Source: Armatimonadota bacterium (lineage in GTDB: Bacteria > Armatimonadota > Zipacnadia > Zipacnadales > JABUFB01). From it: a stretch of DNA of 64,000 nucleotides. Positions 26,956 through 36,345 of the stretch are shown piece by piece. The stretch is from NCBI GenBank assembly GCA_013314775.1, contig JABUFB010000014.1, forward strand, positions 166,844 through 230,843. Direction: 5' to 3'. The stretch's first letter is position 1; each line of letters starts with the position of its first letter. Position numbers and translations under genes: made by a program. A model generated the notes under the pieces. It had not been told where the DNA came from. It did no database searches and was given only the letters and a program-made list of their open reading frames with translations.

Positions 26956-28293
26956 TCAGTCCTTCTCCAGGATCTGGTCCTTCGGCACCGCGATGTTCAC
27001 GTTACCGACATGGGTCAGCGTAATATTCTGGTAGCTCTGCGGGTCGGGCTTGCCGGTCTCAGCAGTACGTTTCGCCACGTACGCATCCAGGTCGGCCTTG
27101 AATGCATCCCGCACCTCAGGCAGCGCGTCCGCGAGGTTGTTCTGCTCCATGGGGTCCACCGTCAGGTCATACAGCTCGAAAGGCGGACGCTTATGAAGCT
27201 CATCATATAGAGATTCGAAGAACTTCCACTTCTTCGTGCGGAAGCCCCGCTTCTTCATCCACGCATTCTCCAGAATGAACACCCGGTCAGTGGTGCCTGC
27301 ATGGTTGCGCTGGTCGATGAGCGGCAACATGCTGATGCCTTCCATGGCCTCCTCTTCAGCGGCGTCCGGCAGGCCTAGCATATCAAGGATTGTCACCGTC
27401 AGGTCCTGATGGCGGGTGAGACCGCCCAGGCGCAGTCCTGCCGGGATGCGTTCCGGGTGAACCATGATCAGCGGCACGTGCAGGTTCGTCTCATACAGGC
27501 CGTGGTGGTCGAACCACATCTGGTGCTCGTGAAGCTCCTCGCCGTGGTCCGAAGTGATGACGATCAAGGTATCCCCGGCGTCCTGCATGCGATAGAAGCG
27601 GTCGAACAGTCTGGCCATCACGGAATCGCAGTAGGCGATCTCGGCCTCATATTGGGCGATGGGGAACTCCACGTCGCGACAGCCGGGCATCCATTCATTG
27701 AAGTAGTACATGAACGCCGGATAGTTGGTCATCATCTCAACCGCGCTGGTGTGGCGCTCGGCGGTCTCGTCGTCATGGTAGAACATGCGGTTGAAGGGCG
27801 GTGGGGGCAGGTACGGGGTGTGGGGGTCCCAGTAGTGGACGAAGGCGAACCAGGGCTTGTCCTGGCTCTCGCACTTGTCCAGCACCCGCATAGCAGTCTC
27901 GTTCACGGCCTCCGCTTTGCGCCAGGCGCCGTTCGGGTCGTGGTTCCATTGGTAGCCCTCATACACGTCATATCCCCGGCGGAACCAGCGGCCGAGATTG
28001 TCGGCGGCAGCCGTGAAGTACCCGCGATCCTGAAGTACCTGGGGCAGCGTCTTGATGCTTTCCTCCAGTTCCAGCTTCCCGCCCTGGGTGACGATCTGGT
28101 GGGTGAAGGTGTCCTTCCCGGTGAACATCGTGGTATAGCCGGGATGGGTGGGGATGTGCGGCGCCAGGAACTCTTCGAACACCACGCCAGTCGCGGCGAG
28201 GCGGTCGATGTGCGGGCTGGTGTGCCTGTGGTGGCCGTAGCAGCTCAGGTAATCGGCGCGCAGTGTATCGATGGCGATGAACAGTACGTTCAT
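26956..28293 (-). CDS. Sulfatase-like hydrolase with Thr at the nucleophile position
   Basis: 445 residues from the ATG at 28293 (GGAGGG five bases upstream). Alkaline-phosphatase superfamily: metal Asp in NVLFIAIDTLRADYLSCYG (D9), and VITSDHGEELHEHQMWFDHHG later with the C-terminal metal ligands. Where formylglycine sulfatases have C-x-P-x-R, this protein has IPTHPGYTTMFTG: Thr49 aligns with the Cys and Tyr53 with the Arg. It therefore cannot form formylglycine and is more likely to use Thr, as phosphodiesterase-like members of the superfamily do, or to be a binding protein. Convergent with the true sulfatase at 25311. Confidence 0.87.
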   Translation of the reverse strand: MNVLFIAIDTLRADYLSCYGHHRHTSPHIDRLAATGVVFEEFLAPHIPTHPGYTTMFTGKDTFTHQIVTQGGKLELEESIKTLPQVLQDRGYFTAAADNLGRWFRRGYDVYEGYQWNHDPNGAWRKAEAVNETAMRVLDKCESQDKPWFAFVHYWDPHTPYLPPPPFNRMFYHDDETAERHTSAVEMMTNYPAFMYYFNEWMPGCRDVEFPIAQYEAEIAYCDSVMARLFDRFYRMQDAGDTLIVITSDHGEELHEHQMWFDHHGLYETNLHVPLIMVHPERIPAGLRLGGLTRHQDLTVTILDMLGLPDAAEEEAMEGISMLPLIDQRNHAGTTDRVFILENAWMKKRGFRTKKWKFFESLYDELHKRPPFELYDLTVDPMEQNNLADALPEVRDAFKADLDAYVAKRTAETGKPDPQSYQNITLTHVGNVNIAVPKDQILEKD

Positions 28294-28331
28294 GAGACCC
28301 TCCGCTGGGTTCCTTCGGATGCATGGCAAAG

Positions 28332-28353
28332 CCGCGGGAATCGTCTCCCGCGG
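28332..28353 (-). terminator. Hairpin terminator after the secreted protein gene at 28387-29280
   Basis: CCGCGGGA (28332-28339) pairs with TCCCGCGG (28346-28353) around a six-base loop. On the minus strand it is followed by CTTTG, 34 bases after the stop at 28387. Confidence 0.5.
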
Positions 28354-28386
28354 ACCTTGACGCCTGTGGGACGGATGTCGCTGGTA

Positions 28387-29280
28387 CTACTCGACCGGAG
28401 TAATGGTTATCCTGTACTTCCGACCTGTCTCCGGGCAGACCCAGATGAACTCGCTCTGGGTGACCGGGGGCATGTCCATTACCGGCGCAGTCACCGATGC
28501 CCCTGCCGGTGCCGCAGCCGGAGCAGCAGGCGCAGGTGTCGGCGCCACCGGAGCCGCAGACGCTCGTTCCTTGAGGGCGTCCGGGAGTTTGATCTCGAGC
28601 ACATCCGCAATGGTCAGCCCGGTTGCAGCGGCTGAGGGTAGCGAGACTTCCAGGCGCGTGGGCTGGGTGGGATCGGGCCAGGCCCAGAGCGCCAGGTTGT
28701 CGGTGACGATTACCGCGTGGCCCGAGCTGGCCTCCTCGCCGTCATTGATGGACAGCCACAGGTCCAGCACCGGCCGGGTGACGTCGTCGTCTTCGAAGGC
28801 CGGGACTTTCATCATGAACACGCCGGTGGCGTCGGTCTTTGTGGACGCCCAGTGGTCCTGCAGAGGCTTGTCACCCCGGCCGGCGTGGACCGGGATGTCA
28901 CCCAGCCCACGGGCGGTGTCGCGGTCGGTTACGATGCCGATGATCGTGGCCCAGCGCGGCATGACTTTGATCGCGATCTCGGTATTTGGCTCCACAGCGC
29001 CCTGTGCGGGGAGATAGCCGGTGGTCGACCCGGTGTGGATGGTGAGAGGGTCTCCGGGTTTCACATTGAACTCAAGCGTGAACTTGCCCAGGCGGTCCGT
29101 GAGGGTCCGCGCCAGTGTCTCGCGGCCCTGCTGGAGACTCACAGGATGGACCGTCACTGCCACCCCGCTTCGGGCGTCGAGGACAGATCCTACGATCTTC
29201 GCGCGGTCGCCGAAAGCCGGAAGCGATACGGCGCAGAGAGACATGGCCACTACGATGAGCAATGCGGTGAGACGATTCAC
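28387..29280 (-). CDS. Secreted protein of unknown function with two carboxypeptidase-regulatory-like beta domains
   Basis: 297 residues; GTG start at 29280 with GGAGG nine bases upstream. Signal peptide MNRLTALLIVVAMSLCAVSLPAFG. Residues about 27-110 (KIVGSVLDARSG, LTDRLGKFTLEFNVKPGD) and 112-210 (IIGIVTDRDTARG, KTDATGVFMMKVP) look like two transthyretin-like CarboxypepD_reg domains. A Pro/Ala-rich linker of about 35 residues (APVAPTPAPAAP) leads to a C-terminal segment WVCPETGRKYRI, which keeps a single C-P pair as in worn-down zinc ribbons. No enzymatic motif seen. Possibly a cell-surface adhesion or scaffold protein. Confidence 0.75.
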   Translation of the reverse strand: MNRLTALLIVVAMSLCAVSLPAFGDRAKIVGSVLDARSGVAVTVHPVSLQQGRETLARTLTDRLGKFTLEFNVKPGDPLTIHTGSTTGYLPAQGAVEPNTEIAIKVMPRWATIIGIVTDRDTARGLGDIPVHAGRGDKPLQDHWASTKTDATGVFMMKVPAFEDDDVTRPVLDLWLSINDGEEASSGHAVIVTDNLALWAWPDPTQPTRLEVSLPSAAATGLTIADVLEIKLPDALKERASAAPVAPTPAPAAPAAAPAGASVTAPVMDMPPVTQSEFIWVCPETGRKYRITITPVE

Positions 29281-29422
29281 GACTCAGTCCTCCATGGTGT
29301 GCAGGCCGTCAATGATACGGCAGGCTGACGACGTGAGCGGATGATCCCGCCCCCTGCCTTTGGATACCCGCCGCGCCCATAAGTTTCGGTGAATCGGCTT
29401 CCCTGGGCCGGTCGAAGTGAAA

Positions 29423-29449
29423 ACGGCCCGGACAGGGCGTCCGGGCCGT
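29423..29449 (-). terminator. Intrinsic terminator of the pilin gene
   Basis: Perfect 11-bp stem ACGGCCCGGAC (29423-29433) / GTCCGGGCCGT (29439-29449), five-base loop, and TTTTC directly after it on the minus strand. Located 21 bases after the pilin stop at 29471. Confidence 0.8.
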
Positions 29450-29470
29450 CTGGACTGGCCAAAGGCAGCC

Positions 29471-30118
<648 letters not shown>

Positions 30119-30143
30119 CGATGTCCTCCTTGGTCTTGAGCGC

Positions 30144-31151
30144 TCATGCGCCCGGTGATGGGGACGGGACCTGCTCGACTTGCCCGCTCTCGTGGCTTCG
30201 GATCGCGGCTTCGATAGTCTCCTGAGCAAGGAGCCCATCGCGGCCCGAGCCTTCCACGCAGTCGGGCGAGACGCCCTCGGCAACCTGCTGGCAGAACCTG
30301 TGAATCCGCACCCGGAAAGTGTCATCAAAGCTCTTGATGCCCCCGAAAATGGGGTTGTGAATATGGATGACCTCGTCCGAGTCGTGGGGATAGAACCAGA
30401 GGTCTTCGAACACATTCTCGAAGACCAGCCGGCCTTTCGTACCCGCGATCTCCGTGCGTTCCATGGGGTGACGGGTGGTCATATCGTAGCTGCCCGTGAG
30501 ATGCCCCACGACGCCGCTCTCGAACTTGAGATTGATGGAGGCGTTCGACCAACATGTCCGGCCTTCGGAGCGCTTGAGGAAGGCATGGACGAACCGCACG
30601 TCTCCGCAGAGTGTGCGCAGGACGTCGATGCTGTGGGGATGCAGGGCGCGCAGGTGGAACCATTCGTCGTCCCGTGCATTGGCGATCCACAGGCACTTGT
30701 TGACGAAATTGACCTCGCCCAGCCGGCCCTCGTCGATCCACTTTTTCGCCCGCACGCAAGCCGGGGCGAAACGATAGTTCAGGTTGATTCCGAAGCACAG
30801 GCCGCGTTCGGCAGCTTTCGCAACCATCCGGCGCGCGTACTCGATGTTGTTGCTGATGGGCTTTTCACACAGCACGTGGCAGCCGGCTTCGAGCCCCGCC
30901 ATCACGGGAGCGTAGTGATCGCCTCCGTTCTCTTTGCCGCCAGTAGACACGTCAACGATGTCCAGGTCCTCATTATCCAGCATCTGATGCATGTTGTAGT
31001 ATGAGCGCACGCCCAGGCGCTGCGCCGCATGGTCCGCGCGCTCCGGGATGATGTCACAGACCGCGACCACTCGGGCATGGGGGCTGGATTGGTAACAGTC
31101 GGCGTGCAGGTTGCCGATCTGACGAACGCCGATGATTCCAACTTTGAGCAT
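30144..31151 (-). CDS. Gfo/Idh/MocA family oxidoreductase (tandem copy 2)
   Basis: 335 residues; ATG at 31151 with GGAG eight bases upstream. N-terminal [19 protein letters not shown] has a modified dinucleotide loop (G-V-R-Q-I-G in place of G-x-G-x-x-G). Conserved CEKPISN near residue 95, NLNYRFAPA in the substrate region, [10 protein letters not shown] with probable catalytic His, and [16 protein letters not shown]. Closely similar along its whole length to the next gene (31204-32196), with identical gene order and 52 bp spacing: a tandem duplication. Likely oxidises a sugar derivative with NAD(P); substrate unknown. Confidence 0.92.
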   Translation of the reverse strand: MLKVGIIGVRQIGNLHADCYQSSPHARVVAVCDIIPERADHAAQRLGVRSYYNMHQMLDNEDLDIVDVSTGGKENGGDHYAPVMAGLEAGCHVLCEKPISNNIEYARRMVAKAAERGLCFGINLNYRFAPACVRAKKWIDEGRLGEVNFVNKCLWIANARDDEWFHLRALHPHSIDVLRTLCGDVRFVHAFLKRSEGRTCWSNASINLKFESGVVGHLTGSYDMTTRHPMERTEIAGTKGRLVFENVFEDLWFYPHDSDEVIHIHNPIFGGIKSFDDTFRVRIHRFCQQVAEGVSPDCVEGSGRDGLLAQETIEAAIRSHESGQVEQVPSPSPGA

Positions 31152-31203
31152 GGCGCGGGCTCCGTTGCTGGGAAGTCAGTTACGGTCATGCCGGAGGCGC
31201 CCG

Positions 31204-32196
31204 CTATTCGGGCACGTCCACGGCCTGTCCGGTCTGGTGGCTCTTGATGGCCGCCTCAATCACCTCCTGCGCCTGCAGACCATCATACCCCGAGGCCTCA
31301 ATGGCGTCCGGAGAGTCGCCATTGGCGACCTGCTCCATGAACCGATGAATGCGCGCGGTGAAGGTGTCGTTGAAGTCTTTCACGCCGCCGAAGATTGAAT
31401 TGTGGATGTGGATGACTTCGTCTGAATCATGAGGGTAGAGCCACAGGTCCACGTAGACGTTCTCCAGCACTAACCGGCCTTTGGTACCTGCGAGCTCCGT
31501 GCGCTCGATGGGGTGCTGGTAACACATATCATAGGAGCCGGTCAGGTTGCCGATGACGCCATTGCGGAACTTCATGCCCACCTGGCAGTTGGACCAGCAC
31601 TGGCGGTCGCCGGACTTCTTGAAGTACGCGTGAACCTGGGCCACATTCCCGCACAGGAAGCGCATGACGTCCACGGAGTGGGGATGCAGGGCGCGCATGT
31701 GGATGAACTCGGTGGCATCCGGGCCGCCGATCCAGAGCGCTTTGTTGATGAAGTTCAGCTCGCCCAGCCGGCCCTCGTCCACCCACTGCTTCGCTTTTCG
31801 AGCCAAAGGGGTGAAGCGGTAGTTCAGGTTGATGCCGAAGGGCACCTTCGCCTCTCTGGCCGCCGCCACCATCTCCCGCGCCTGGCCAATGTCGTTGCTG
31901 ATCGGCTTCTCGCACAAGACCGCTTTGCCGGCGGCGATTGCGGCCATGACTGGACCATAGTGAGCGCTGCCCTTCTCGTGTCCGCCCGTGCAGACATCCA
32001 CTACGTCCAATTCCTCTTCCGCGAGCATGGCGTCCAGGTCATAGTAGGCCTTCACGCCATACTTTGATGCGCCCGCGTCTGCAAGGTCCTTATCCATGTC
32101 ACAGACGGCCACCAGTTGTGCATTGGGGCAGGTGAGGTGGCAGTCGGCATGCTGGTTGCCGATGGGCTTCATCCCGACGATTGCGGTCTTGAGCAT
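31204..32196 (-). CDS. Gfo/Idh/MocA family oxidoreductase (tandem copy 1)
   Basis: 330 residues from the ATG at 32196, chosen because it aligns with the start of its tandem paralogue (MLKTAIVGMKPIGNQHADC against [19 protein letters not shown]); a GTG at 32223 would add nine unaligned residues. It carries the same altered loop (G-M-K-P-I-G), [26 protein letters not shown] and YDMCYQHPIERTELAG. First gene of a probable operon with its duplicate and perhaps the pilin. A promoter fit lies about 110 bases upstream at 32308-32336. Confidence 0.92.
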   Translation of the reverse strand: MLKTAIVGMKPIGNQHADCHLTCPNAQLVAVCDMDKDLADAGASKYGVKAYYDLDAMLAEEELDVVDVCTGGHEKGSAHYGPVMAAIAAGKAVLCEKPISNDIGQAREMVAAAREAKVPFGINLNYRFTPLARKAKQWVDEGRLGELNFINKALWIGGPDATEFIHMRALHPHSVDVMRFLCGNVAQVHAYFKKSGDRQCWSNCQVGMKFRNGVIGNLTGSYDMCYQHPIERTELAGTKGRLVLENVYVDLWLYPHDSDEVIHIHNSIFGGVKDFNDTFTARIHRFMEQVANGDSPDAIEASGYDGLQAQEVIEAAIKSHQTGQAVDVPE

Positions 32197-32307
32197 AGGC
32201 TGGTCAACTCCCGGGGAAGGCACGGTCGCCGGGCATGCCCTGGGTTACCCGGGACCGAAACCATGCCTGGATGGGCCCGCCGGGCCCCCAGGTTGTGCAC
32301 GGCTGGC

Positions 32308-32336
32308 AGGATACATGTTTGGGCTTCTGGATGCAA
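32308..32336 (-). promoter_or_regulatory. Candidate promoter of the tandem Gfo/Idh/MocA operon
   Basis: Minus-strand TTGCAT (32336-32331), 17-base spacer, TATCCT (32313-32308). The leader of about 105 bases contains a GC-rich hairpin (CCTGGATGGGCCCG...CGGGCCCCCAGG) at about 32259-32293. Confidence 0.5.
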
Positions 32337-32459
32337 GGGAGAGCAACCGCATGGGGTGCGTTCCCGATAAGAGGTGAGTTCGCTCGAGGCGGGGCCTTAT
32401 CTCTTCCCTCGGATATGCCCGGGAACGAAGACAGACGCCGCCCCTGCCTCAAAGCCCGC

Positions 32460-32600
32460 GATACGGGCCGCAGCCCCCGGACACCGGTGCCCAGGAATTA
32501 TCCCATAGCCCCTGGAAGGGCAGCACAAGCGCCCCGCGCTCTCGTCCTTCCTGCCGCCCCCGTTGGGGGCTCAAGCGATCTGATGCGCACCGATTCCGCG
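32460..32600. repeat. Dispersed palindromic element, partial copy 3; rest of the 32337-32754 gap
   Basis: TTCCTGCCGCCCCCGTTGGGGGCTCAAGCGATCTGATGCGCACCGATTCC at 32548-32597 matches the left half of the copy at 34440. A further stretch from about 32460 (AGCCCCCGGACAC, ATAGCCCCTGGAAGGG) resembles the region upstream of the copy at 49279. The right-hand TTCG hairpin is missing. In the remaining 32337-32459 and 32601-32754 I see no gene. Confidence 0.55.
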
Positions 32601-32754
32601 CAAACATTCGGTGAGATTGGACCGTCGCTCTCAGAGCACAGGCTCCGTGACGCCGCTGAACACCACTGTGGGGCCCCGTGTCTCCGACAACGGACAGATT
32701 CCACGATTGGGGGAGAGAACATCCCGGTGACTATCGAAGCATGCTCCCCGGTGA

Positions 32755-34155
32755 CTACGCCTGGGGCAGTACCGACATGAGGGTGGTGGCGACGGTGAAA
32801 TAGATCAGGAGGGCGAAGGAGTCATTGAGGGTGGTGACCAGCGGACCGGATGCGAGAGCCGGATCAACGCCGATGCGCTGGAATGCGAATGGGATGAGTG
32901 TGCCAATCAGAGTAGCCCACAGGATGGCCAGCGCCAGGGCGATCGCCACGACCATGCCCAGCCACCATTGGCCCATGACGAGAACACCAAAGAGCCCCGC
33001 GATGAAACCGCAAGTGCCCCCCAGTAGGCTTGCAGTCAGAATCTCGCGCAGGATGAGCCTGCGGAGGGCCTTGCGGTCCACCAGGCCGAGGGCGATTCTG
33101 CGAACAACGATGGTGGCCGACTGCAGGCCGCTGTTGCCGCTCATGGCCGCGATGACAGGGATGAAAACCGCCAGACCGATGACATTCTCCAGCGAGAATG
33201 AGAAGTGCTTGATGACTAGCGCGGAGACGAAAGTGCCCAGCAGACAGACGGTGAGCCAGGGCAGGCGAAGCTTGGCGACCTTCACGCTTGATTCAGTGAG
33301 GAGTGTCTCCGAACTGGTTCCCGCGAACTGGGAGATGTCCTCACTGTGCTCCGCCTGAATGGCGTCGATGACGTCGTCCACGGTGACCACGCCGAGCAGG
33401 CGGTGGTCGTCATCAACGACAGGCACGCCCATGAGGTCGTACTTGTCGACGATCTGGACGACCTCTTCTCGGTCCGCGTCGGGATGTACAGAGACCACGT
33501 CCGTGACCATGATGTCGTGCAGAGGTGCCTCGGGCGGAGCCGTGAGAAGCTCCGGTGTGCTGATGACGCCGATGAGGCGGCGGTCATCCTCGATGATGTA
33601 GACGTAGTTGAGCGTGTCCATGGAAATCCGCTGGGTGCGCAGGTGCTGGATAACGTCCTGCGCGGTCAGGTCCGCGGGGGCCATGAGCACCTCGGAGTTC
33701 ATGAGGCCGCCGGCAGTGTCCTTCTCGAACCGCATGAGCTCTTTGAGCTCATTGGCCTCCTCATCGGGAATGCGCTCCAGGACCCGATGGCGGCGTTCGT
33801 CGTCCAGCAGATTGACCACATTGGAGCCCACGTCGGGGGGCATGGCGTCGATGATCTCGGCCAGTTCCTCATCCGGGATGGCTTCGGCCAGGTCCGCGCC
33901 GATCTCTTCGTCCACTTCCTCCAGAACGATCCCCGCATCATCGGCATCCAGGAGAGCGAAGACCGCTTCACGCTCGTCGGCATCAAGCTCTCGCATGGCA
34001 AAAGCGATATCCATGGGGTGATACCGGCTGATGAGCCCTTCCAACGCGCCCCGCACATTGGAGCTGGTGGCAGCCCGAATCGCCGCCGCCACTTGTTCGG
34101 GGCTGCGGGCTTTCATCTGATCGTAGGCGTCGCGGAGATTGCTCGCGTCTCTCAT
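32755..34155 (-). CDS. mgtE: Magnesium transporter MgtE
   Basis: 466 residues from the ATG at 34155. N-terminal superhelical domain (about 1-130) with LDADEREAVFALLDADDAG and LAEIIDAMPPDVGSNVVNLL, then two CBS domains (about 135-260; LTAQDVIQHLR, VYIIEDDRRLIGVIS, VVSVHPDADREEVVQIVDKYDLMGVPVVDDDHRLLGVVTVDDV), a connecting helix, and five hydrophobic helices ending GPLVTTLNDSFALLIYF, which carries the Asn-Asp of the ion pore. The acidic cytoplasmic domains sense Mg2+ and gate the channel. Preceded by a promoter with a perfect -35. I looked for an M-box riboswitch in the short leader and did not find one. Confidence 0.95.
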   Translation of the reverse strand: MRDASNLRDAYDQMKARSPEQVAAAIRAATSSNVRGALEGLISRYHPMDIAFAMRELDADEREAVFALLDADDAGIVLEEVDEEIGADLAEAIPDEELAEIIDAMPPDVGSNVVNLLDDERRHRVLERIPDEEANELKELMRFEKDTAGGLMNSEVLMAPADLTAQDVIQHLRTQRISMDTLNYVYIIEDDRRLIGVISTPELLTAPPEAPLHDIMVTDVVSVHPDADREEVVQIVDKYDLMGVPVVDDDHRLLGVVTVDDVIDAIQAEHSEDISQFAGTSSETLLTESSVKVAKLRLPWLTVCLLGTFVSALVIKHFSFSLENVIGLAVFIPVIAAMSGNSGLQSATIVVRRIALGLVDRKALRRLILREILTASLLGGTCGFIAGLFGVLVMGQWWLGMVVAIALALAILWATLIGTLIPFAFQRIGVDPALASGPLVTTLNDSFALLIYFTVATTLMSVLPQA

Positions 34156-34253
34156 TGGAGCAGGGCCGTTCCTGGTGCGGGATCGGAAGCAGCGAAGGGC
34201 CGACGGTGTTGTCCGGCCCGGGCGTGGCGGACACGAAAGGGGTAGACGTGACA

Positions 34254-34282
34254 GCATTAACCGATTGGCGGGCCCGTGTCAA
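34254..34282 (-). promoter_or_regulatory. Promoter of mgtE
   Basis: Minus-strand TTGACA (34282-34277), 17-base spacer, TAATGC (34259-34254). It gives a leader of about 90 bases before the ATG at 34155; the leader can fold GTGTCC / GGACAACAC but is too short for an M-box. Confidence 0.65.
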
Positions 34283-34439
34283 GAGCAGATTAGCGCCGGG
34301 CGTGCATTCCCCGGGTGTAGGTGGGTTCGGTGGAGCCGAGGCCTCGTCTCCTGCCTCGGTTCAGATCCGCAGCGGGAAAAGTCCGCCGCCGTTGTCCTCC
34401 AGCCCGACAAGCGCGCGGCAAGACCCCGCCCAGCGGTTC

Positions 34440-34650
34440 AGTATTCTGTCGCCCCCTCCAAGGGCTCAAGCGATCTGAGGCGCACCGACTCCACGGGTTC
34501 CATTCCGCTCCACCCGTGGCTATAGGCTGCCGCCCGCTTCGCGGGCTGTGGGGCAACAGGCCCACCAGCGATATTTCCACACGCTCCAGGCCGGCAGAGA
34601 TCATGCCCGACAGGGAGACCGCCCGATTTCTGCGGGTCCGGAGACACTCC
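34440..34650. repeat. Dispersed palindromic element, copy 4 (full length, with right extension)
   Basis: Core 34440-34570: TTCTGTCGCCCCCT...GGGCTCAAGCGATCTGAGG, CCACGGGTTCC / CCACCCGTGG inverted arms, then CTATAGGCTGCCGCCCGC TTCG CGGGCTGTGGGGC. The right extension to about 34650 (ATCATGCCCGACAGGGAGA, CGATTTCTGCGGGTCCGGAGACACTCC) resembles the right extension of the copy at 49279. The gap 34283-34713 holds this element and no gene that I can support. Confidence 0.75.
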
Positions 34651-34713
34651 GTGACGGCGATAGATCAGGCGCAGATGCCTGCAAAACCGAAACGCAATCT
34701 GGCGCCGGGGAAA

Positions 34714-35223
34714 TCACCAGCGCTCGCGGTGGACGGCGGACATCGGCCCGGGGCCCTTGGGTGATGGCTGATCTGCCGGGTAGCCCAGACTCACGAGAGC
34801 AAGGACGCGGATGGAATCGGGGATCCCCAAGACGTCGCGCACCAGGTCCTCGCGTTGCATCCCGGTGGCTTCGCTGCCGCGAATACCGATCCAGCATGTG
34901 CCGAGCCCGTGGCTCACAGCCTCGATCATGGCGTTCTCAACCGCCGCGCAGCAGTCCTCGATCCACCAGTGTTCAGATTTTGCAGGGTCGCCGCAGAAGG
35001 CGAGGACTACCGGGGATTCGGCGCAGAAGCCGGCCCACTGGTGGACCTCGCTAAGCTTCCGGCGCGTTTCGGCGTCCGTCACAACCACGATATGCCATGG
35101 GCGCACGTTGTTCGCGGTCGGCGCATGCATCGCGGCGCGCAGGATCTCCTCCAGGGCATCTTCGGGCACCGGATCCGGCTTGTAGCGGCGTACGCTGGCG
35201 CGTTCCCAGATCTCCTTCAGCAC
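34714..35223 (-). CDS. Nitroreductase family protein
   Basis: 169 residues; GTG start at 35223 with GGGAGGG seven bases upstream, only two bases after the preceding stop. Family landmarks: RASVRRYKPDPVPEDALEEILRAAMHAPTANNVRPWHIVVV at the N-terminus with the FMN-contacting Arg-Arg and Asn/Pro-W segment, AVENAMIEAVSHGLGTCWIG in the middle, and ALVSLGYPAD near the end. Homodimeric FMN enzyme that reduces nitro compounds or quinones with NAD(P)H; physiological substrate not known. Last gene of the aromatic operon cluster. Confidence 0.92.
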   Translation of the reverse strand: MLKEIWERASVRRYKPDPVPEDALEEILRAAMHAPTANNVRPWHIVVVTDAETRRKLSEVHQWAGFCAESPVVLAFCGDPAKSEHWWIEDCCAAVENAMIEAVSHGLGTCWIGIRGSEATGMQREDLVRDVLGIPDSIRVLALVSLGYPADQPSPKGPGPMSAVHRERW

Positions 35224-35225
35224 AG

Positions 35226-35933
35226 TCAGTCCCTCCCAGTCAGCGTCTCCAGTCTCTGGATGGCGGCAGCGGCGCTATTGCCGCCTATGGCCTTGAGGTC
35301 CGAAACAACATCCTGCACGAATTGCTTGAGCTTGTCGGTGGGGATTCGTGCGATCACCTTGCCGAGGTCGATCGTCCGCGCCTGGAGCGCCAGCTGCCCG
35401 GCCAGCGCACGCAGTTCCTGGGGCCCCGCGGCAGGGATGCGTTCCCGTAGCAGCGGGAGCAGTGCGCCGGGCTTGAGCACGCGCGCCAACGAACCGACCA
35501 GCATCCGGCGGACGCGGTCGCTTTTCTCGCTCTTCCACAGGTTCATCAGGGGCTGGGTGATACGCGGGTCCCTGATCTGTCCGAGCACGCGGACCAGGCG
35601 GGTCCGGAACTCCTCGTCGCTGCTCCCCAGGCGCTCGATAATCGCCGGCACGGCCGCGGAACCGATCTTCACCAGAGCTTTCTCAGCATTGCTCTTCCCC
35701 TGCTCGGTGGCTACGGGTGCGCCCGGTGCCTGACCGGAGATGAAGCAGACCAGGGGCACCGCACCCATTTTGCCAAGGCTCACGAACCCGTCGATGCCCT
35801 GCTTGACCACATCCTGGTCGTCGCTCATCATCATCTTCATCAGGTCGCAGGGCTTCATTGGCTGCGCGTTGGCAACCGAACAGGCGAGGGCCAGCCCGAC
35901 AAAGGCGATAGACAGAGGGTTCAGTTTCTGCAT
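35226..35933 (-). CDS. Exported HEAT-repeat protein
   Basis: 235 residues from the ATG at 35933, where the signal peptide MQKLNPLSIAFVGLALACSVANA begins; the frame is open to 35972. The mature part is a run of alpha-helical repeats: VKQGIDGFVSLGKMGAVPLV, AEKALVKIGSAAVPAIIERLGS, FRTRLVRVLGQIRDPRITQPLMNLW, VRRMLVGSLARVLKPGALLPLL, each with the spacing of HEAT/PBS-lyase HEAT repeats. A scaffold for protein interaction in the periplasm is likely; partner unknown. It sits between the VOC gene and the nitroreductase gene and overlaps neither. Confidence 0.78.
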   Translation of the reverse strand: MQKLNPLSIAFVGLALACSVANAQPMKPCDLMKMMMSDDQDVVKQGIDGFVSLGKMGAVPLVCFISGQAPGAPVATEQGKSNAEKALVKIGSAAVPAIIERLGSSDEEFRTRLVRVLGQIRDPRITQPLMNLWKSEKSDRVRRMLVGSLARVLKPGALLPLLRERIPAAGPQELRALAGQLALQARTIDLGKVIARIPTDKLKQFVQDVVSDLKAIGGNSAAAAIQRLETLTGRD

Positions 35934-35953
35934 TCTGTGCTCTCCAGTGGCGC

Positions 35954-36343
35954 TCAGGCCAAGGGCTGCCACAGTTCCAGCGGCAGGCCGTCCGGGTCTT
36001 CGAAAAAGAAGATCCGGGAGTCCAGCGCCGTATCAAAGGGTTCCATGCGGATGGTTACGCCAGCCGCTTTCAGACGCTCATACGCGCTGTTGGCGTCGTC
36101 GGTCTGCAGGCAAAGGTGTTTGTAGCCTGCCTGCTTCGCCGGCGGCTCCACATAAGGTTCGACGCCCTCGTCCTGCAATAGTTCAATGCATACCCCATCG
36201 AGCTCCACGAAAACGATGGTCCGGCCGCGGTCCGGGAAATGGAACTCGCCGGTCTTCTTGAAACCCAGCAGGTCGCAGTAGAAACGTTCGGAACGTGCTG
36301 CGTCGGAAACTTCGACGGCGATGTGGTGGAAATGTTTGGGCAC
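35954..36343 (-). CDS. VOC (glyoxalase/bleomycin resistance) family protein
   Basis: 129 residues from a GTG at 36343 with AGGAGA seven bases upstream; longer in-frame starts to 36439 run into plsC. Two beta-alpha-beta-beta-beta modules: FHHIAVEVSDAARSERFYCDLLGF (metal His in HHIAVEV, first module) and HLCLQTDDANSAYERLKAAGV, ending FFFEDPDGLPLELWQ with the metal Glu. Typical single-domain VOC lyase or dioxygenase that binds a divalent metal; substrate not predictable. Its start abuts the plsC stop, so it is part of the operon. Confidence 0.9.
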   Translation of the reverse strand: MPKHFHHIAVEVSDAARSERFYCDLLGFKKTGEFHFPDRGRTIVFVELDGVCIELLQDEGVEPYVEPPAKQAGYKHLCLQTDDANSAYERLKAAGVTIRMEPFDTALDSRIFFFEDPDGLPLELWQPLA

Positions 36344-36345
36344 GG

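Noticed and set aside
32235..32780. 181-codon plus-strand frame in the gap before mgtE
   Set aside because: It overlaps a palindromic repeat and a minus-strand promoter, has no SD and a composition typical of GC-rich noncoding DNA.
34156..34253. M-box (Mg2+) riboswitch ahead of mgtE
   Set aside because: The leader from the promoter to the ATG is only about 90 bases and lacks the M-box helices.
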